NCBI RefSeq assembly: GCF_016862575.1
Contig: NZ_BONF01000025.1
Span: 62,001-126,000, forward strand
Length of the DNA: 64,000 nucleotides
Origin: Catellatospora bangladeshensis
GTDB taxonomy: Bacteria; Actinomycetota; Actinomycetes; Mycobacteriales; Micromonosporaceae
Direction of reading: 5' to 3'
Shown: piece by piece, positions 7,198 through 15,433 of the stretch
Layout: every line of letters begins with the position of its first letter
Numbering within the stretch: the stretch's first letter is position 1
The notes under the pieces: generated by a model
What the model was told of the DNA's origin: nothing
Database searches by the model: none
The model's input: the letters and a program-made list of their open reading frames with translations, nothing else
Translations under genes and position numbers: made by a program

Positions 7198-7989
7198 GTG
7201 GAGAAGAAGTTCCTGCTGGCGGGTGAGTTCGGGGCGGCCGCGCGGCTGTCGCCGAAGGCGCTGCGCCTCTACGCCGAGCTGGGCCTGCTCCCACCGGCCC
7301 GGATCGACCCGGGGACCGGATACCGGCAGTACACCGCCGACCAGCTGCCGCGTGCCCGGCTGCTGGCGCGGCTGCGCCGCCTCGGGCTGCCGCTGGCCAG
7401 GATCGGGCACCTCGCCGATCTGACGCCGCAGGCCCGCGCGGTCGAGCTGCGCGGCTGGCTGCACGGCCAGCGGGAGCTGCTCGACGAGCGGGCGGCGGTG
7501 GTCGAGGCCATGCAGTCACCGGTCGACGGCTCGCTGCTCGCCGCGGTCGCGCTGCGCGAGGTGCCGGTGGCCAAGGTGCTCTGCCGCACCCGCCGGATCG
7601 CCTCCGGCGGCCTGGCGGACCTGGTCGCCACCGCCCAGCGCGACATCCGCGCGCACCTGCGGGCCTCGGGGCTGCCCGGCGACGGCACGCTGCTGGTGTT
7701 CTTCCAGGACCTGGTGACGCCGGACAGCGAGTCCCCGGTCGAGGTCGCGGTGACGTTCGAGGGCAGCGCCGAACCGGCCGGCGACCTGTACATCCGCCTC
7801 GTGCCCGCGCACACCGCGGCCTACCTGCCGGTGCCGGCCGGATACGAGGACCTGCCCGAGATCCTGCGGGTCTACGACGCGGTGGAGGCCTGGACCGAGG
7901 CACACGGCCTGGCCTGCACCGGGCATCCGTACGAGAGCTATCCCGGCACCGGGGCGCGGTTCGACGTCGCGTACCCGGTCGCCGCCTGA
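7198..7989 (+). CDS. MerR-family transcriptional regulator with GyrI-like effector domain
   Basis: GTG start. Residues 5-75 form a MerR winged helix (LAGEFGAAARLSPKALRLYAELGLLPPARIDPGTGYRQY). A short coiled linker follows, and residues 110-263 resemble GyrI/SOUL-like small-molecule binding domains of BltR/TipA-type regulators (VEVAVTFEGS...YLPVPAGYEDLPEILRVYDAVEAW). Such proteins twist promoter DNA to activate efflux or detoxification genes on drug binding. Fourteen bases separate it from the next gene, its probable operon partner. Confidence 0.85.
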   Translation: MEKKFLLAGEFGAAARLSPKALRLYAELGLLPPARIDPGTGYRQYTADQLPRARLLARLRRLGLPLARIGHLADLTPQARAVELRGWLHGQRELLDERAAVVEAMQSPVDGSLLAAVALREVPVAKVLCRTRRIASGGLADLVATAQRDIRAHLRASGLPGDGTLLVFFQDLVTPDSESPVEVAVTFEGSAEPAGDLYIRLVPAHTAAYLPVPAGYEDLPEILRVYDAVEAWTEAHGLACTGHPYESYPGTGARFDVAYPVAA

Positions 7990-8003
7990 CCGAGAGGTTT
8001 CCT

Positions 8004-8924
8004 GTGCGCCACCTTCCGTACGTGGGCAGCGGCCCCTACTGCTACTCCAACTCGTTCGCGATGCTGCTCGGCGAGCAGGCCCCGTCGACGGCCGTGCTGG
8101 AGGTCGCCACCGGCGGCCCGTTCGGCATGCAGCTCGTCGGGGGCACGCTGGTGTTCTTCGACGCCTACGGCTGGGACCCTGAGCAGGGTTTCGACGACGC
8201 GCTCGGCGCGCTCGGCTGGACCTCCACGGTCTGCAAGGGCGGCGAGGCGGCCGAGGCGCTGGCCCGGCTGCGGGCCGCCGCCGAGCAGGGCCCCGTCTGG
8301 GTCGGGCCGGTGGAGATGGGGCACCTGCACCACCAGCCCGAGATGACCGGCCCGATCGGCGCGGACCACTTCGTGGTGGTGCTGGACGTGAACGACGAGC
8401 GGGTGCTGATCCACGACCCGCACGGGTATCCGTACGCCGAGGTGCCGGTCGGGGACTTCATGACGGCGTGGCGCGCGGAGACGGTCAGCTACGGCAGCGC
8501 GTACACGATGCGCACCGGTTTCACGAAGGTCGCCGAGGTGAAGGACGCCGACGCGATCCGGTCGGTGACCCCGGCGGCGATCCGGTGGCTGTCCATGTCC
8601 CCGGCGCTGGAGATGCCGCCGGGCAGCCTGGGCAACGGCGAGGCCGCGGAGCGGACCGCGCAGCTGATCGAGGCGGGCGCCGGTGACGGCCTGCGCGAGC
8701 ACCTGATCTACTTCGCGATCCGGGTCGGGGCCCGGCGGCTCAGCGACACCGCCGACTGCCTGCTGCTCGCCGGCTACGGCGAGGCGGCGGAGATCGCGGC
8801 GGGGCAGGCGCGGCTGGTCGGCTCGTTGCAGCACCCGATGGTGACCGGGAACCTCCCGGCCGCGGCGGCCGCGCTGCGCGAGCTCGCCCCTACCTACGAC
8901 CGGCTGCGCGCCGCCCTGGGCTGA
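8004..8924 (+). CDS. C39/BtrH-like papain-fold protein (306 aa)
   Basis: GTG start after GAGAGG. The N-terminal half begins YVGSGPYCYSNSFAMLL, with a candidate nucleophile Cys at residue 12. It continues with GADHFVVVLDVNDERVLIHDPHG, a His-Asp arrangement seen in peptidase C39-like and BtrH_N acyltransferase families. The C-terminal third is helical and unassigned. No signal peptide is present, so it is cytoplasmic. Its translation closely follows that of the MerR gene, suggesting regulator and target. Peptidase, acyltransferase or inactive fold cannot be separated from sequence alone. Confidence 0.65.
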   Translation: MRHLPYVGSGPYCYSNSFAMLLGEQAPSTAVLEVATGGPFGMQLVGGTLVFFDAYGWDPEQGFDDALGALGWTSTVCKGGEAAEALARLRAAAEQGPVWVGPVEMGHLHHQPEMTGPIGADHFVVVLDVNDERVLIHDPHGYPYAEVPVGDFMTAWRAETVSYGSAYTMRTGFTKVAEVKDADAIRSVTPAAIRWLSMSPALEMPPGSLGNGEAAERTAQLIEAGAGDGLREHLIYFAIRVGARRLSDTADCLLLAGYGEAAEIAAGQARLVGSLQHPMVTGNLPAAAAALRELAPTYDRLRAALG

Positions 8925-8945
8925 CGCACCCCGCACACGGAAGCG

Positions 8946-8979
8946 GCCGGGCGCCGGATCCACCTGTCCGACGCCCGGC
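8946..8979. terminator. Hairpin terminator between convergent genes
   Basis: The 8-bp stem GCCGGGCG/CGCCCGGC has an 18-nt loop. It lies after the stop at 8924 and before the minus-strand protease stop at 9036. Confidence 0.55.
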
Positions 8980-9035
8980 CTCACCTCAGCGGGAGGTGGC
9001 CTTCAAGTCCCTGGGCTTTGCAAACCCGTCCGGGG

Positions 9036-10037
9036 CTACGGCGAGATGCTCTCGGCGTAGTCGAACAGGCTCTTGATGTCGTTGTCGTAGTACGGGCCGT
9101 CGAACTGGCCGTTGCCCGGGTTGTCGCCGTGGCTGACCGTGCTGTTGATGTAGCCCAGACCGGTCTGGTCGTTGTACTCCTGCAGCCAGGGTCCGCCGCT
9201 GGAGCCGTAGGTCATGTTGCACCACATCCGGATGACCTGGTCGTGGGCGTACCAGGTGCCGCTCTGGCAGTACTGCTGGCTCTCGCCGCCGCCGAGGTTG
9301 CCCGGGTAGCCCAGTGCGGTGACGTTGACGCTGTAGCCGTAGTTCCACCGCAGGCCGTTGCCGCCGACGACGTCCACGATGCGCTGGCCGGCACCGTTGG
9401 TGTTCATGACGGCGATCGCCATGTCCTCGCTGTAGCTGCTGCTGTTGATCCACGCGGTGCGCGCGGACAGCGTGTACGCCGTCCAGGTGCCGAACGGCCG
9501 TACCCCGTTGCGGTAGCGCGGGACGAACTGCCAGTTGGTGTACCACTGGCCGCCGGCTCCCTGGTGCACGCAGTGGCCGGCTGTCACGACCAGCCGGCGC
9601 TTGCCGCTGGCCACGGTGGCGGCCGAGCAGCTGGCGGACCCGCCGCCGGGGACGGTGAAGTACACCTTGCCGACGGTCTGCGACTCGTTGAGCAGCGTGC
9701 CGAAGCCGCTGCCGCCGGCGACCGAGGGCGCGACGGGCGCGATGCTGCCCGCCGGGCCGTCCGGCCGGTTGTCCTTGCCCGCCGTCGCCGTGGCGTCCTT
9801 CCCCTTCGGGAAGTCGAGGTCGACGGCCGCGGCCATGCGCTCCGGGGTCCAGTAGGCCGCGACGTCCTTGGCGACGGCCTCGCTGGTCACCGCGCGGCCG
9901 TCGCTGGTGCGCGCGACGGTGCTGGTGTTGCCGGAGCGGTCACCGGTGGACGGTGCCGCGTTCGCGGCCGCTGCGGCGCTCACGACCATCGCGAGCGTCA
10001 CACCGGCCACCACCTGCCAGTGCAGGGTTCGTTTCAC
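9036..10037 (-). CDS. Secreted trypsin-like (S1/V8-type) serine endopeptidase
   Basis: GTG start with an AAGGAG site. Residues 1-28 are a signal peptide ending NA-A. A propeptide of ~80 residues precedes the catalytic domain. The triad is visible as TAGHC (His155), SEDMA (Asp205) and GSSGGP (Ser280), in the order of chymotrypsin-fold enzymes closest to V8/glutamyl endopeptidase-like secreted proteases of actinomycetes. The 333-aa length suits a pro-enzyme. The upstream region holds a long inverted repeat at 10091-10136. Monocistronic. Confidence 0.9.
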   Translation of the reverse strand: MKRTLHWQVVAGVTLAMVVSAAAAANAAPSTGDRSGNTSTVARTSDGRAVTSEAVAKDVAAYWTPERMAAAVDLDFPKGKDATATAGKDNRPDGPAGSIAPVAPSVAGGSGFGTLLNESQTVGKVYFTVPGGGSASCSAATVASGKRRLVVTAGHCVHQGAGGQWYTNWQFVPRYRNGVRPFGTWTAYTLSARTAWINSSSYSEDMAIAVMNTNGAGQRIVDVVGGNGLRWNYGYSVNVTALGYPGNLGGGESQQYCQSGTWYAHDQVIRMWCNMTYGSSGGPWLQEYNDQTGLGYINSTVSHGDNPGNGQFDGPYYDNDIKSLFDYAESISP

Positions 10038-10090
10038 GAGGTGCTCCTTGTCTCTCGTGTGCCTTTCAAGGGCATGCGGACGCTATCGAC

Positions 10091-10136
10091 CAATGTGGAG
10101 TGATTGGAACCGGTTAGCGCATGTAAATCCACATTG
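10091..10136 (-). promoter_or_regulatory. Inverted repeat upstream of the protease gene
   Basis: CAATGTGGA (10091-10099) and TCCACATTG (10128-10136) are perfect complements 28 bp apart, in a locally AT-richer stretch 54-99 bp upstream of the protease start. It could be a paired operator or a leader stem-loop. Confidence 0.4.
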
Positions 10137-10263
10137 AACTGATGAATGAATCTAAAACACCAGCTAGGGGACCTTTTACGGCTATGAGTGACAACTCGTT
10201 CCATCCTGTGTGCCGGTTCAATCCCGTTGCCCGGCCCGCGCCGGATGTGGTGAGGTCGCGGGC

Positions 10264-11391
10264 ATGACGGGTGGAACGGATCATCAGGCTGCGCTGACCA
10301 CCGCGCAGCGGGCGGCGCTGGCACACGTGCGCGAGCGGGGCATGAAGGCACGTGAGACGGCGCTGGCCCGGCTCGGGGACGTGCCGGACGTCGCCGCGCT
10401 GCTCGAACTCGTGGCGGCGCACGGCCGGGTGACCCTGAACTTCCACCCGGACCGGCTGCTGGCCGACGGGCGTACGGTCGCCGAGTCGCTGGCCGCCGAC
10501 GGCGTGTACCGCAGCCAGTTCGAGACCGGCGTGACCAACGGCAGCCGCACCGCCTTCCTCGACGGCGACCGGGACCGGTGGGAGCGGCAGCTGTTCGGCG
10601 GCGCGTACCACGCCCCGGGCGGCCTGCCGGGCGAGCGCCCCCGCTACGGCGGGCTCAACCTGCTGCGCCACCCGGACGGCGCCTGCCCGCGCTTCGGGTC
10701 CTGCCACGTTCGGCTACGGCCGCACGTCAACGCCCGCTGCACGGTCACCGTCGGCGACAGCCATCTGGGTCCGGCCGACGCGGGCACCTTCGACGCGTTC
10801 GAGGCGGTACTGGCCGGATACGTCGCGCAGGCCCGGCAGACCGGGGTGACGCTCGGCCGCCACGGCGCCGACCCTCTGGCCGTGCTGCGGAGCCTCGCCG
10901 ACGCGGCGGCCACGGCCGAGCACGGCCGGGCCCTGGACGACTACCTGGAGGTGCAGGTGCACGGCCGGGTCGTGCTGGCCGCCGACGCGGAGGCGCTGGT
11001 GCTCGACCCGAGCTTCCGCGGCACCCGCAGCGGCGACCTGTTGGCGGATCTCGCCGGGCGCTGCGGGCTGGCACTGGAGTGGCATGCCGGGTTCGAGCTG
11101 ACCCCGGCGGAGGTGGGCCCGGACTTCCGCGGCCCGGCGATACCGCCGCTCGCCGCCGAGGTCTGCGCGCGGTACGCCCGCGACTCCTTCGACGCCGCGC
11201 TGGTCGGACGGGCCGCCGCCGACATGCTGCGCGACCCGGCGGCGTGGGCCGCCCACGGCACTCCCGACGAGCTGCTCCAGTACGTCAAGCAGCTCTGGCA
11301 CACGCTCAACCACGCCGGGCGCCCGTGGGGCGGGCCCGTGGCGGTCCACGGGCCCGCCGCACTCAGGACGCGAAGCGCAGGCGCACGATGA
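10264..11391 (+). CDS. DUF3626-family protein (375 aa)
   Basis: ATG 10264 chosen because the upstream in-frame extension is promoter-like sequence. The motifs LNFHPDR, YRSQFETGVTNGS, YGGLNLL and CPRFGSCH..L agree with DUF3626, a family of unknown biochemical function; the conserved His/Asp/Cys set suggests a metal- or nucleotide-dependent enzyme. No signal peptide or membrane segment. Its last 29 bp overlap, convergently, the 3' end of the sugar dehydrogenase gene on the other strand, with no terminator hairpin visible between them. Confidence 0.75.
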   Translation: MTGGTDHQAALTTAQRAALAHVRERGMKARETALARLGDVPDVAALLELVAAHGRVTLNFHPDRLLADGRTVAESLAADGVYRSQFETGVTNGSRTAFLDGDRDRWERQLFGGAYHAPGGLPGERPRYGGLNLLRHPDGACPRFGSCHVRLRPHVNARCTVTVGDSHLGPADAGTFDAFEAVLAGYVAQARQTGVTLGRHGADPLAVLRSLADAAATAEHGRALDDYLEVQVHGRVVLAADAEALVLDPSFRGTRSGDLLADLAGRCGLALEWHAGFELTPAEVGPDFRGPAIPPLAAEVCARYARDSFDAALVGRAAADMLRDPAAWAAHGTPDELLQYVKQLWHTLNHAGRPWGGPVAVHGPAALRTRSAGAR

Positions 11392-13807
11392 CGTTGTCGA
11401 GCACCGTCGGCGTGCCGCCGTTCATGTCGTTGTTGGTCGAGGTGAGCCAGAGCCCGCCGTCGGGAGTCTTCACCACGGTCCGCAACCGGCCCCAGGAGCC
11501 GTTGAAGAAGGCCCGCGGGGTGTCGGTGGTGCTCCCGGTGATCCGCATGACCCACAGCCGGGTGCCGCGTACGGCGGCCATGTAGATCCAGTCGTTGACG
11601 ATCTCGATCCCGCTCGGTGAGGCCGACGAGGTGCTCCACTGCCGCACCGGGTTGACGAAGCTCGGGTTGCTGCACGTGCCCTCGCACGTGGGCCAGCCGT
11701 AGTTGGACCCCGGCGTGATCAGGTTCAGCTCGTCCCAGGTGTTGTCGCCGAACTCCGACGACCACAGCCGCCCCTGCGAGTCCCAGGCCAGGCCCTGCGG
11801 GTTGCGGTGGCCCAGGCTGTAGACGCGGGTGCCGAACGGGTTGCCCGGCGCGGCTGCTCCGGTCGTGGTGACCCGCAGGATCTTGCCGTTGAGCGAGCTG
11901 AGGTTCTGCGCCCGGCTGCTGTCCTGCGCGTCACCCGTGGTGAGGTAGATGTATCCGTCCGGGCCGAACTTGACCCGGCCGCCGTTGTGGAACCGGTTCT
12001 TGGCGATGCCGGTGACCAGCGCCTCGCGCGGCCCGATGGCCCCGTTCTCGAACTTGAACCGCACCAGGCGGTTGTCCGAGGCCGCGGTGTGGAACGCGTA
12101 CACCCAGTGGTCGGTGGCGAAGTTCGGGCCGACGGCCAGGCCGAGCAGCCCGCCCTCGCCGGTGGTGGTGACCGCCTCGGAGATGGTGCCGACGACGGTC
12201 TTCTGCCCGGCCAGGGTGACCCGCACGATCTCGAAGCGGTCCCGTTCGGCGACCAGCGCGCTGCCGTCGGGCAGGAACGCGATGCCCCACGGCAGGTCCA
12301 GAGCCGTGTTGACGTTGCGGTCGAAGACCGGGTCGCCGCCACCCGCCTGCGTCGACGTGGTGACCGTGAGCACCGCGCCAGCCGGGGACGTGTTGCCGTT
12401 GGCGTCATAGGCCAGCACCGTGTACTGGTACGCGGTGGCGGGCGTCAGGCCGGTGTCGGTCGCGGTCAGGTCGGGCACGTCGGCGATCTGGACGCCGTTG
12501 CGCGACACCCGGTAGCCGCGCACGCCGACGTTGTCGGTGGCGGCGTTCCAGGCCAGCGACACCGTGCTCGCGGTGACGCCGGTGCTGCGCAGGTTCGCTG
12601 GCGTGGTGGGCGGCTGGGTGTCGGTGCTCGGCGGGGTGGTCACCGGCAGGTTGTTGCTGCCCTGCGACGGGTTGCCCGCCGCGTCGTAGGCCAGCACGCT
12701 GAACACGTACGACGTGTTGGGCTGCAGGTTGTTCAGCGTCGCGGCCAGGATGTTGCCGCCGACCTCGGCGACGACGTTGCCGCCGTTGTAGACGACGTAG
12801 CGCGACACCCCGACGTTGTCGGTGGCGGCGTTCCAGGCCAGGTCGACGCCGTTCGGCCGGACCACGCCCACCACGCGCAGGCTGCTCGGGGCGGTCGGCG
12901 GCTGGCTGTCCGACGGCGCGCTGACCCGCAGCCGGTCCAGGTTGGGCCCGCCGTTGACCGTGGTCGCGGTCGCGCGGACCGTGTTGGTGCCCGCGGCCAG
13001 GCTCGCCGTGACCGTCTTCTCGGCCCAGGTGGGCCATGCGCCGGTGCCGGGGAAGGTGAGGCCGGGCGCGGCGGGGGTGCCGTTGACGGTGACGTCCATG
13101 GGCCGGTCGACGGTGGTGCCGTTGGCGTAACGCAGCGCCAGCTGGTAGTTGCCGGCCGCGGGCACCGAGACCGTGAACTGCACGTACGAGCCGGTCACGT
13201 TGTCGTAGTTGACGAATCCGGTGCCGGTGTAGCCGGCGTGGTTGGACTCGACCAGGCCCTGCGAGATCGTCGCGGCCTCCGCCTGGTAGTCGGTGAACGC
13301 GGGCGGCGGGCCGGTGGTCAGGTTCCACTGCTGGCTGGCCAGCCCGGCGATGCAGGACCAGATGTGCAGCTTGGCGGCGTCGGCGGTGCTGCCGCTCACC
13401 ACGTCGATGCACCTGCCGGTGACCGGGTTGACCAGGGTGCGGGCCGAGCTGCTGTACGTCCACTGCTGGTTGGGGTTGGTCGCCGAGCAGTCCCAGATCT
13501 GCACCTTGGTGCCGTTGGCGTTGACGCCGCCCGCGACGTCCAGGCATTTGCCGCCCAGCGCCCGGATGGTGCCGTCGGTGCCGACGGTCCAGGTCTGCGC
13601 GGCGGAGCCGTTGCAGGTGTAGATCTGCACCTGGGTGCCGTTGACGGTGCTCGCGGACGGGATGTCGATGCACTTGCCGGACGCGACACCGGTGATCGGC
13701 CCGACGGTGTCGGCGGCGGCCGGGGCGGCCACCACGAGCTGGAGCCCGGCGGCGAGGGTCAGCGCCGTGGCGAGAACGGCGAGGCGCCTGATCGGAGGGG
13801 AGTTCAC
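11363..13807 (-). CDS. Secreted ricin-lectin / CBM / FN3 / PQQ-type sugar dehydrogenase
   Basis: GTG start with GGAGC. Signal peptide to about residue 32 (APAAA-D). Domains in order: ricin-B lectin (35-165, three Q.W-type repeats), CBM35/6-like module (about 172-298), two fibronectin III domains (about 303-395 and 400-490), then a GSDH beta-propeller (about 497-814; LPWGIAFLPDGSALVAERD, GLLGLAVGP, GHRNPQGLAWD). Probably oxidises sugars while anchored to polysaccharide. The domain order is the reverse of the related protein at 2-2281. The promoter region holds a 13-bp palindrome (13893-13905). Confidence 0.9.
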   Translation of the reverse strand: MNSPPIRRLAVLATALTLAAGLQLVVAAPAAADTVGPITGVASGKCIDIPSASTVNGTQVQIYTCNGSAAQTWTVGTDGTIRALGGKCLDVAGGVNANGTKVQIWDCSATNPNQQWTYSSSARTLVNPVTGRCIDVVSGSTADAAKLHIWSCIAGLASQQWNLTTGPPPAFTDYQAEAATISQGLVESNHAGYTGTGFVNYDNVTGSYVQFTVSVPAAGNYQLALRYANGTTVDRPMDVTVNGTPAAPGLTFPGTGAWPTWAEKTVTASLAAGTNTVRATATTVNGGPNLDRLRVSAPSDSQPPTAPSSLRVVGVVRPNGVDLAWNAATDNVGVSRYVVYNGGNVVAEVGGNILAATLNNLQPNTSYVFSVLAYDAAGNPSQGSNNLPVTTPPSTDTQPPTTPANLRSTGVTASTVSLAWNAATDNVGVRGYRVSRNGVQIADVPDLTATDTGLTPATAYQYTVLAYDANGNTSPAGAVLTVTTSTQAGGGDPVFDRNVNTALDLPWGIAFLPDGSALVAERDRFEIVRVTLAGQKTVVGTISEAVTTTGEGGLLGLAVGPNFATDHWVYAFHTAASDNRLVRFKFENGAIGPREALVTGIAKNRFHNGGRVKFGPDGYIYLTTGDAQDSSRAQNLSSLNGKILRVTTTGAAAPGNPFGTRVYSLGHRNPQGLAWDSQGRLWSSEFGDNTWDELNLITPGSNYGWPTCEGTCSNPSFVNPVRQWSTSSASPSGIEIVNDWIYMAAVRGTRLWVMRITGSTTDTPRAFFNGSWGRLRTVVKTPDGGLWLTSTNNDMNGGTPTVLDNVIVRLRFAS

Positions 13808-13892
13808 GAGTGCTCCGTTCCTGGCGATCGGTGCCGCGCGATGCCGTTCCGGGGGCTCGGGTGGCGGCGGCGCGAGTCCGATCGCGAGTGTT

Positions 13893-13905
13893 AGTTAACT
13901 TAACT
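13893..13905 (-). promoter_or_regulatory. Palindrome AGTTAACTTAACT upstream of the lectin/dehydrogenase gene
   Basis: Two 6-bp arms (AGTTAA/TTAACT) flank a central C. The AT-rich site lies about 90 bp upstream of the start in an otherwise GC-rich region. It resembles an operator for a sugar-responsive repressor, but the protein is unknown. Confidence 0.4.
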
Positions 13906-14052
13906 GATCGAACCTGAACGATATGAAAGCGCATTCCCGATGGTCAAGGCGAGCGGCCCGGAATGGCACAGATGCCTCGCCGAGCGGTCCGGTGTGTCCC
14001 GCCCCGGTGGTACGGTCCATGCCGCACCGCCGGCCCGTACCCACCGGGCGGG

Positions 14053-14088
14053 GCAACCCCTGAGTTGCGAAGGCAATCCCCGGGTTGC
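14053..14088 (+). promoter_or_regulatory. Two tandem dyads upstream of the beta-propeller gene
   Basis: GCAACCCCTGAGTTGC (14053) and GCAATCCCCGGGTTGC (14073) are similar 16-bp dyads exactly 20 bp apart, about two helical turns, ending 30 bp before the ATG. This spacing fits cooperative binding of a dimeric repressor near the promoter. The rest of 13906-14052 shows nothing recognisable. Confidence 0.4.
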
Positions 14089-14118
14089 CGACTTCGCGAC
14101 GCAGAACCGGGAGACCCC

Positions 14119-15399
14119 ATGGACGCCGAGGACACCACGCTGGAGGCGATCCTGGGCGGCGCGCCCTCGCCCGACGCCTGGCAGGCGGTCTGCGGCCTGC
14201 TGCCCGGCGTTGCCCGCGAGGCGCTGCCCACCGCGCTCAACCGGCTGGCCGACTGGCCCGCGAGGCTGCGGCCGATGCCCGACGCCTGGTGGGAGGAGAA
14301 GGCCCGAGGTGTGCACCGGCCGTGGCATGCGGCGTCGGCGTGGCGCGCCCTCGGCGACGTCTACGACGTCCAGAACGGGCGCCCGCCCGCGCCCGAGGAC
14401 GACGAGGAGACCGACTTCGCCTGCTTCTCCGAGGGCGCGACCGCGCTCGCCTGCCCCTCGGACGCGAGCTGGCTGCTGCTGTGCGCGGCGGCGGAGTGGC
14501 ACCACAACGGCGGTGACGTCGTCGTCTGGGCGACCGGCCCGCAGGCGGACCCGGTGAAGCTGCTCGACGGCGCCCACTTCCACGACGAGGCACTCGACGC
14601 GCAGCTCAGCCCGGACGAGACCGTCGCGGTGTGCTCCGTCGAGGGCCGCGTGCACGCCTGGTCCACACCCGACGGCAAGCCGCGCTGGCAGGTCGAGCTG
14701 GCCGAGAGCAGCGATACCGAGGGCCGCTACGACATGGCTTACTCGGCTGTGCGCATCGGGTTCAGCGGTGACGGGCGCCGGATCGCCGCCGGGTGTGCGG
14801 CGCGCGGCGTCCACGTGGTCGACACCGCGAGCGGCGAGCTGGTCGGCCTCATCGCGGCCGACCCGTGCGGGCCGGTGGCCCTCGATCACGACGGCACCCG
14901 GCTGGCCCACGCGGGCACGTCCGGCGAGATCGTGGTACGCGACACCGCCTCCGGCGCGATCCTGATGCGCCACGACACCGGCCTGGCCACCGTCAACGCG
15001 CTCGCCTTCGCACCCGGCGACGCCGGGCTCGCCGTGGCGGGCGGCGCTCGCGACGTCGGCCGCTCCCCCGGCGTGCGGCCTGCGGCCGTCGTGCTCACGC
15101 TGCACGGGAACGCGGTCACGGGCTCGCGGAAGGTCGTGCCGCTCGAAGCCCCGGCTGACCTGGTGGCCGATTCGCCGCTGGCGGCGGTGGCCACCCGCTG
15201 CGTGTGGGGCGTGCACGGGCCGCTGGTGTACGCCGAGGACGACGCCGGTGCGGTGCTGTTCGGCGGCGACGGCCGGGTGCTGTGGACCGAGCCGGGGATG
15301 ACCTGCGGCAACCTCTCCCCCGACGGCCGCGTCCTGGTCACCATGGGCGAGGAGGATGTCACCGCCGTCTTCCTCGACGCGCTGTTCCCCGCGGGCTAG
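14119..15399 (+). CDS. WD40/YVTN-like beta-propeller protein (426 aa)
   Basis: ATG after GGGAGACC. There is no signal peptide. About five to six degenerate repeats of the form ...LSPDETVAVCSVEGRVHAW, FSGDGRRIAAGCAARGVHVVDTASG and LDHDGTRLAHAGTSGEIVVRDTASG indicate a cytoplasmic WD40-like propeller over residues 90-420, with an acidic N-terminal region. Propellers of this sort are interaction scaffolds. It stands alone between a divergent secreted dehydrogenase and a convergent methyltransferase; specific function unknown. Confidence 0.7.
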   Translation: MDAEDTTLEAILGGAPSPDAWQAVCGLLPGVAREALPTALNRLADWPARLRPMPDAWWEEKARGVHRPWHAASAWRALGDVYDVQNGRPPAPEDDEETDFACFSEGATALACPSDASWLLLCAAAEWHHNGGDVVVWATGPQADPVKLLDGAHFHDEALDAQLSPDETVAVCSVEGRVHAWSTPDGKPRWQVELAESSDTEGRYDMAYSAVRIGFSGDGRRIAAGCAARGVHVVDTASGELVGLIAADPCGPVALDHDGTRLAHAGTSGEIVVRDTASGAILMRHDTGLATVNALAFAPGDAGLAVAGGARDVGRSPGVRPAAVVLTLHGNAVTGSRKVVPLEAPADLVADSPLAAVATRCVWGVHGPLVYAEDDAGAVLFGGDGRVLWTEPGMTCGNLSPDGRVLVTMGEEDVTAVFLDALFPAG

Positions 15400-15433
15400 G
15401 TGCTGCCTCGCGTGGCAGGGCGCTGGAGCAGTC

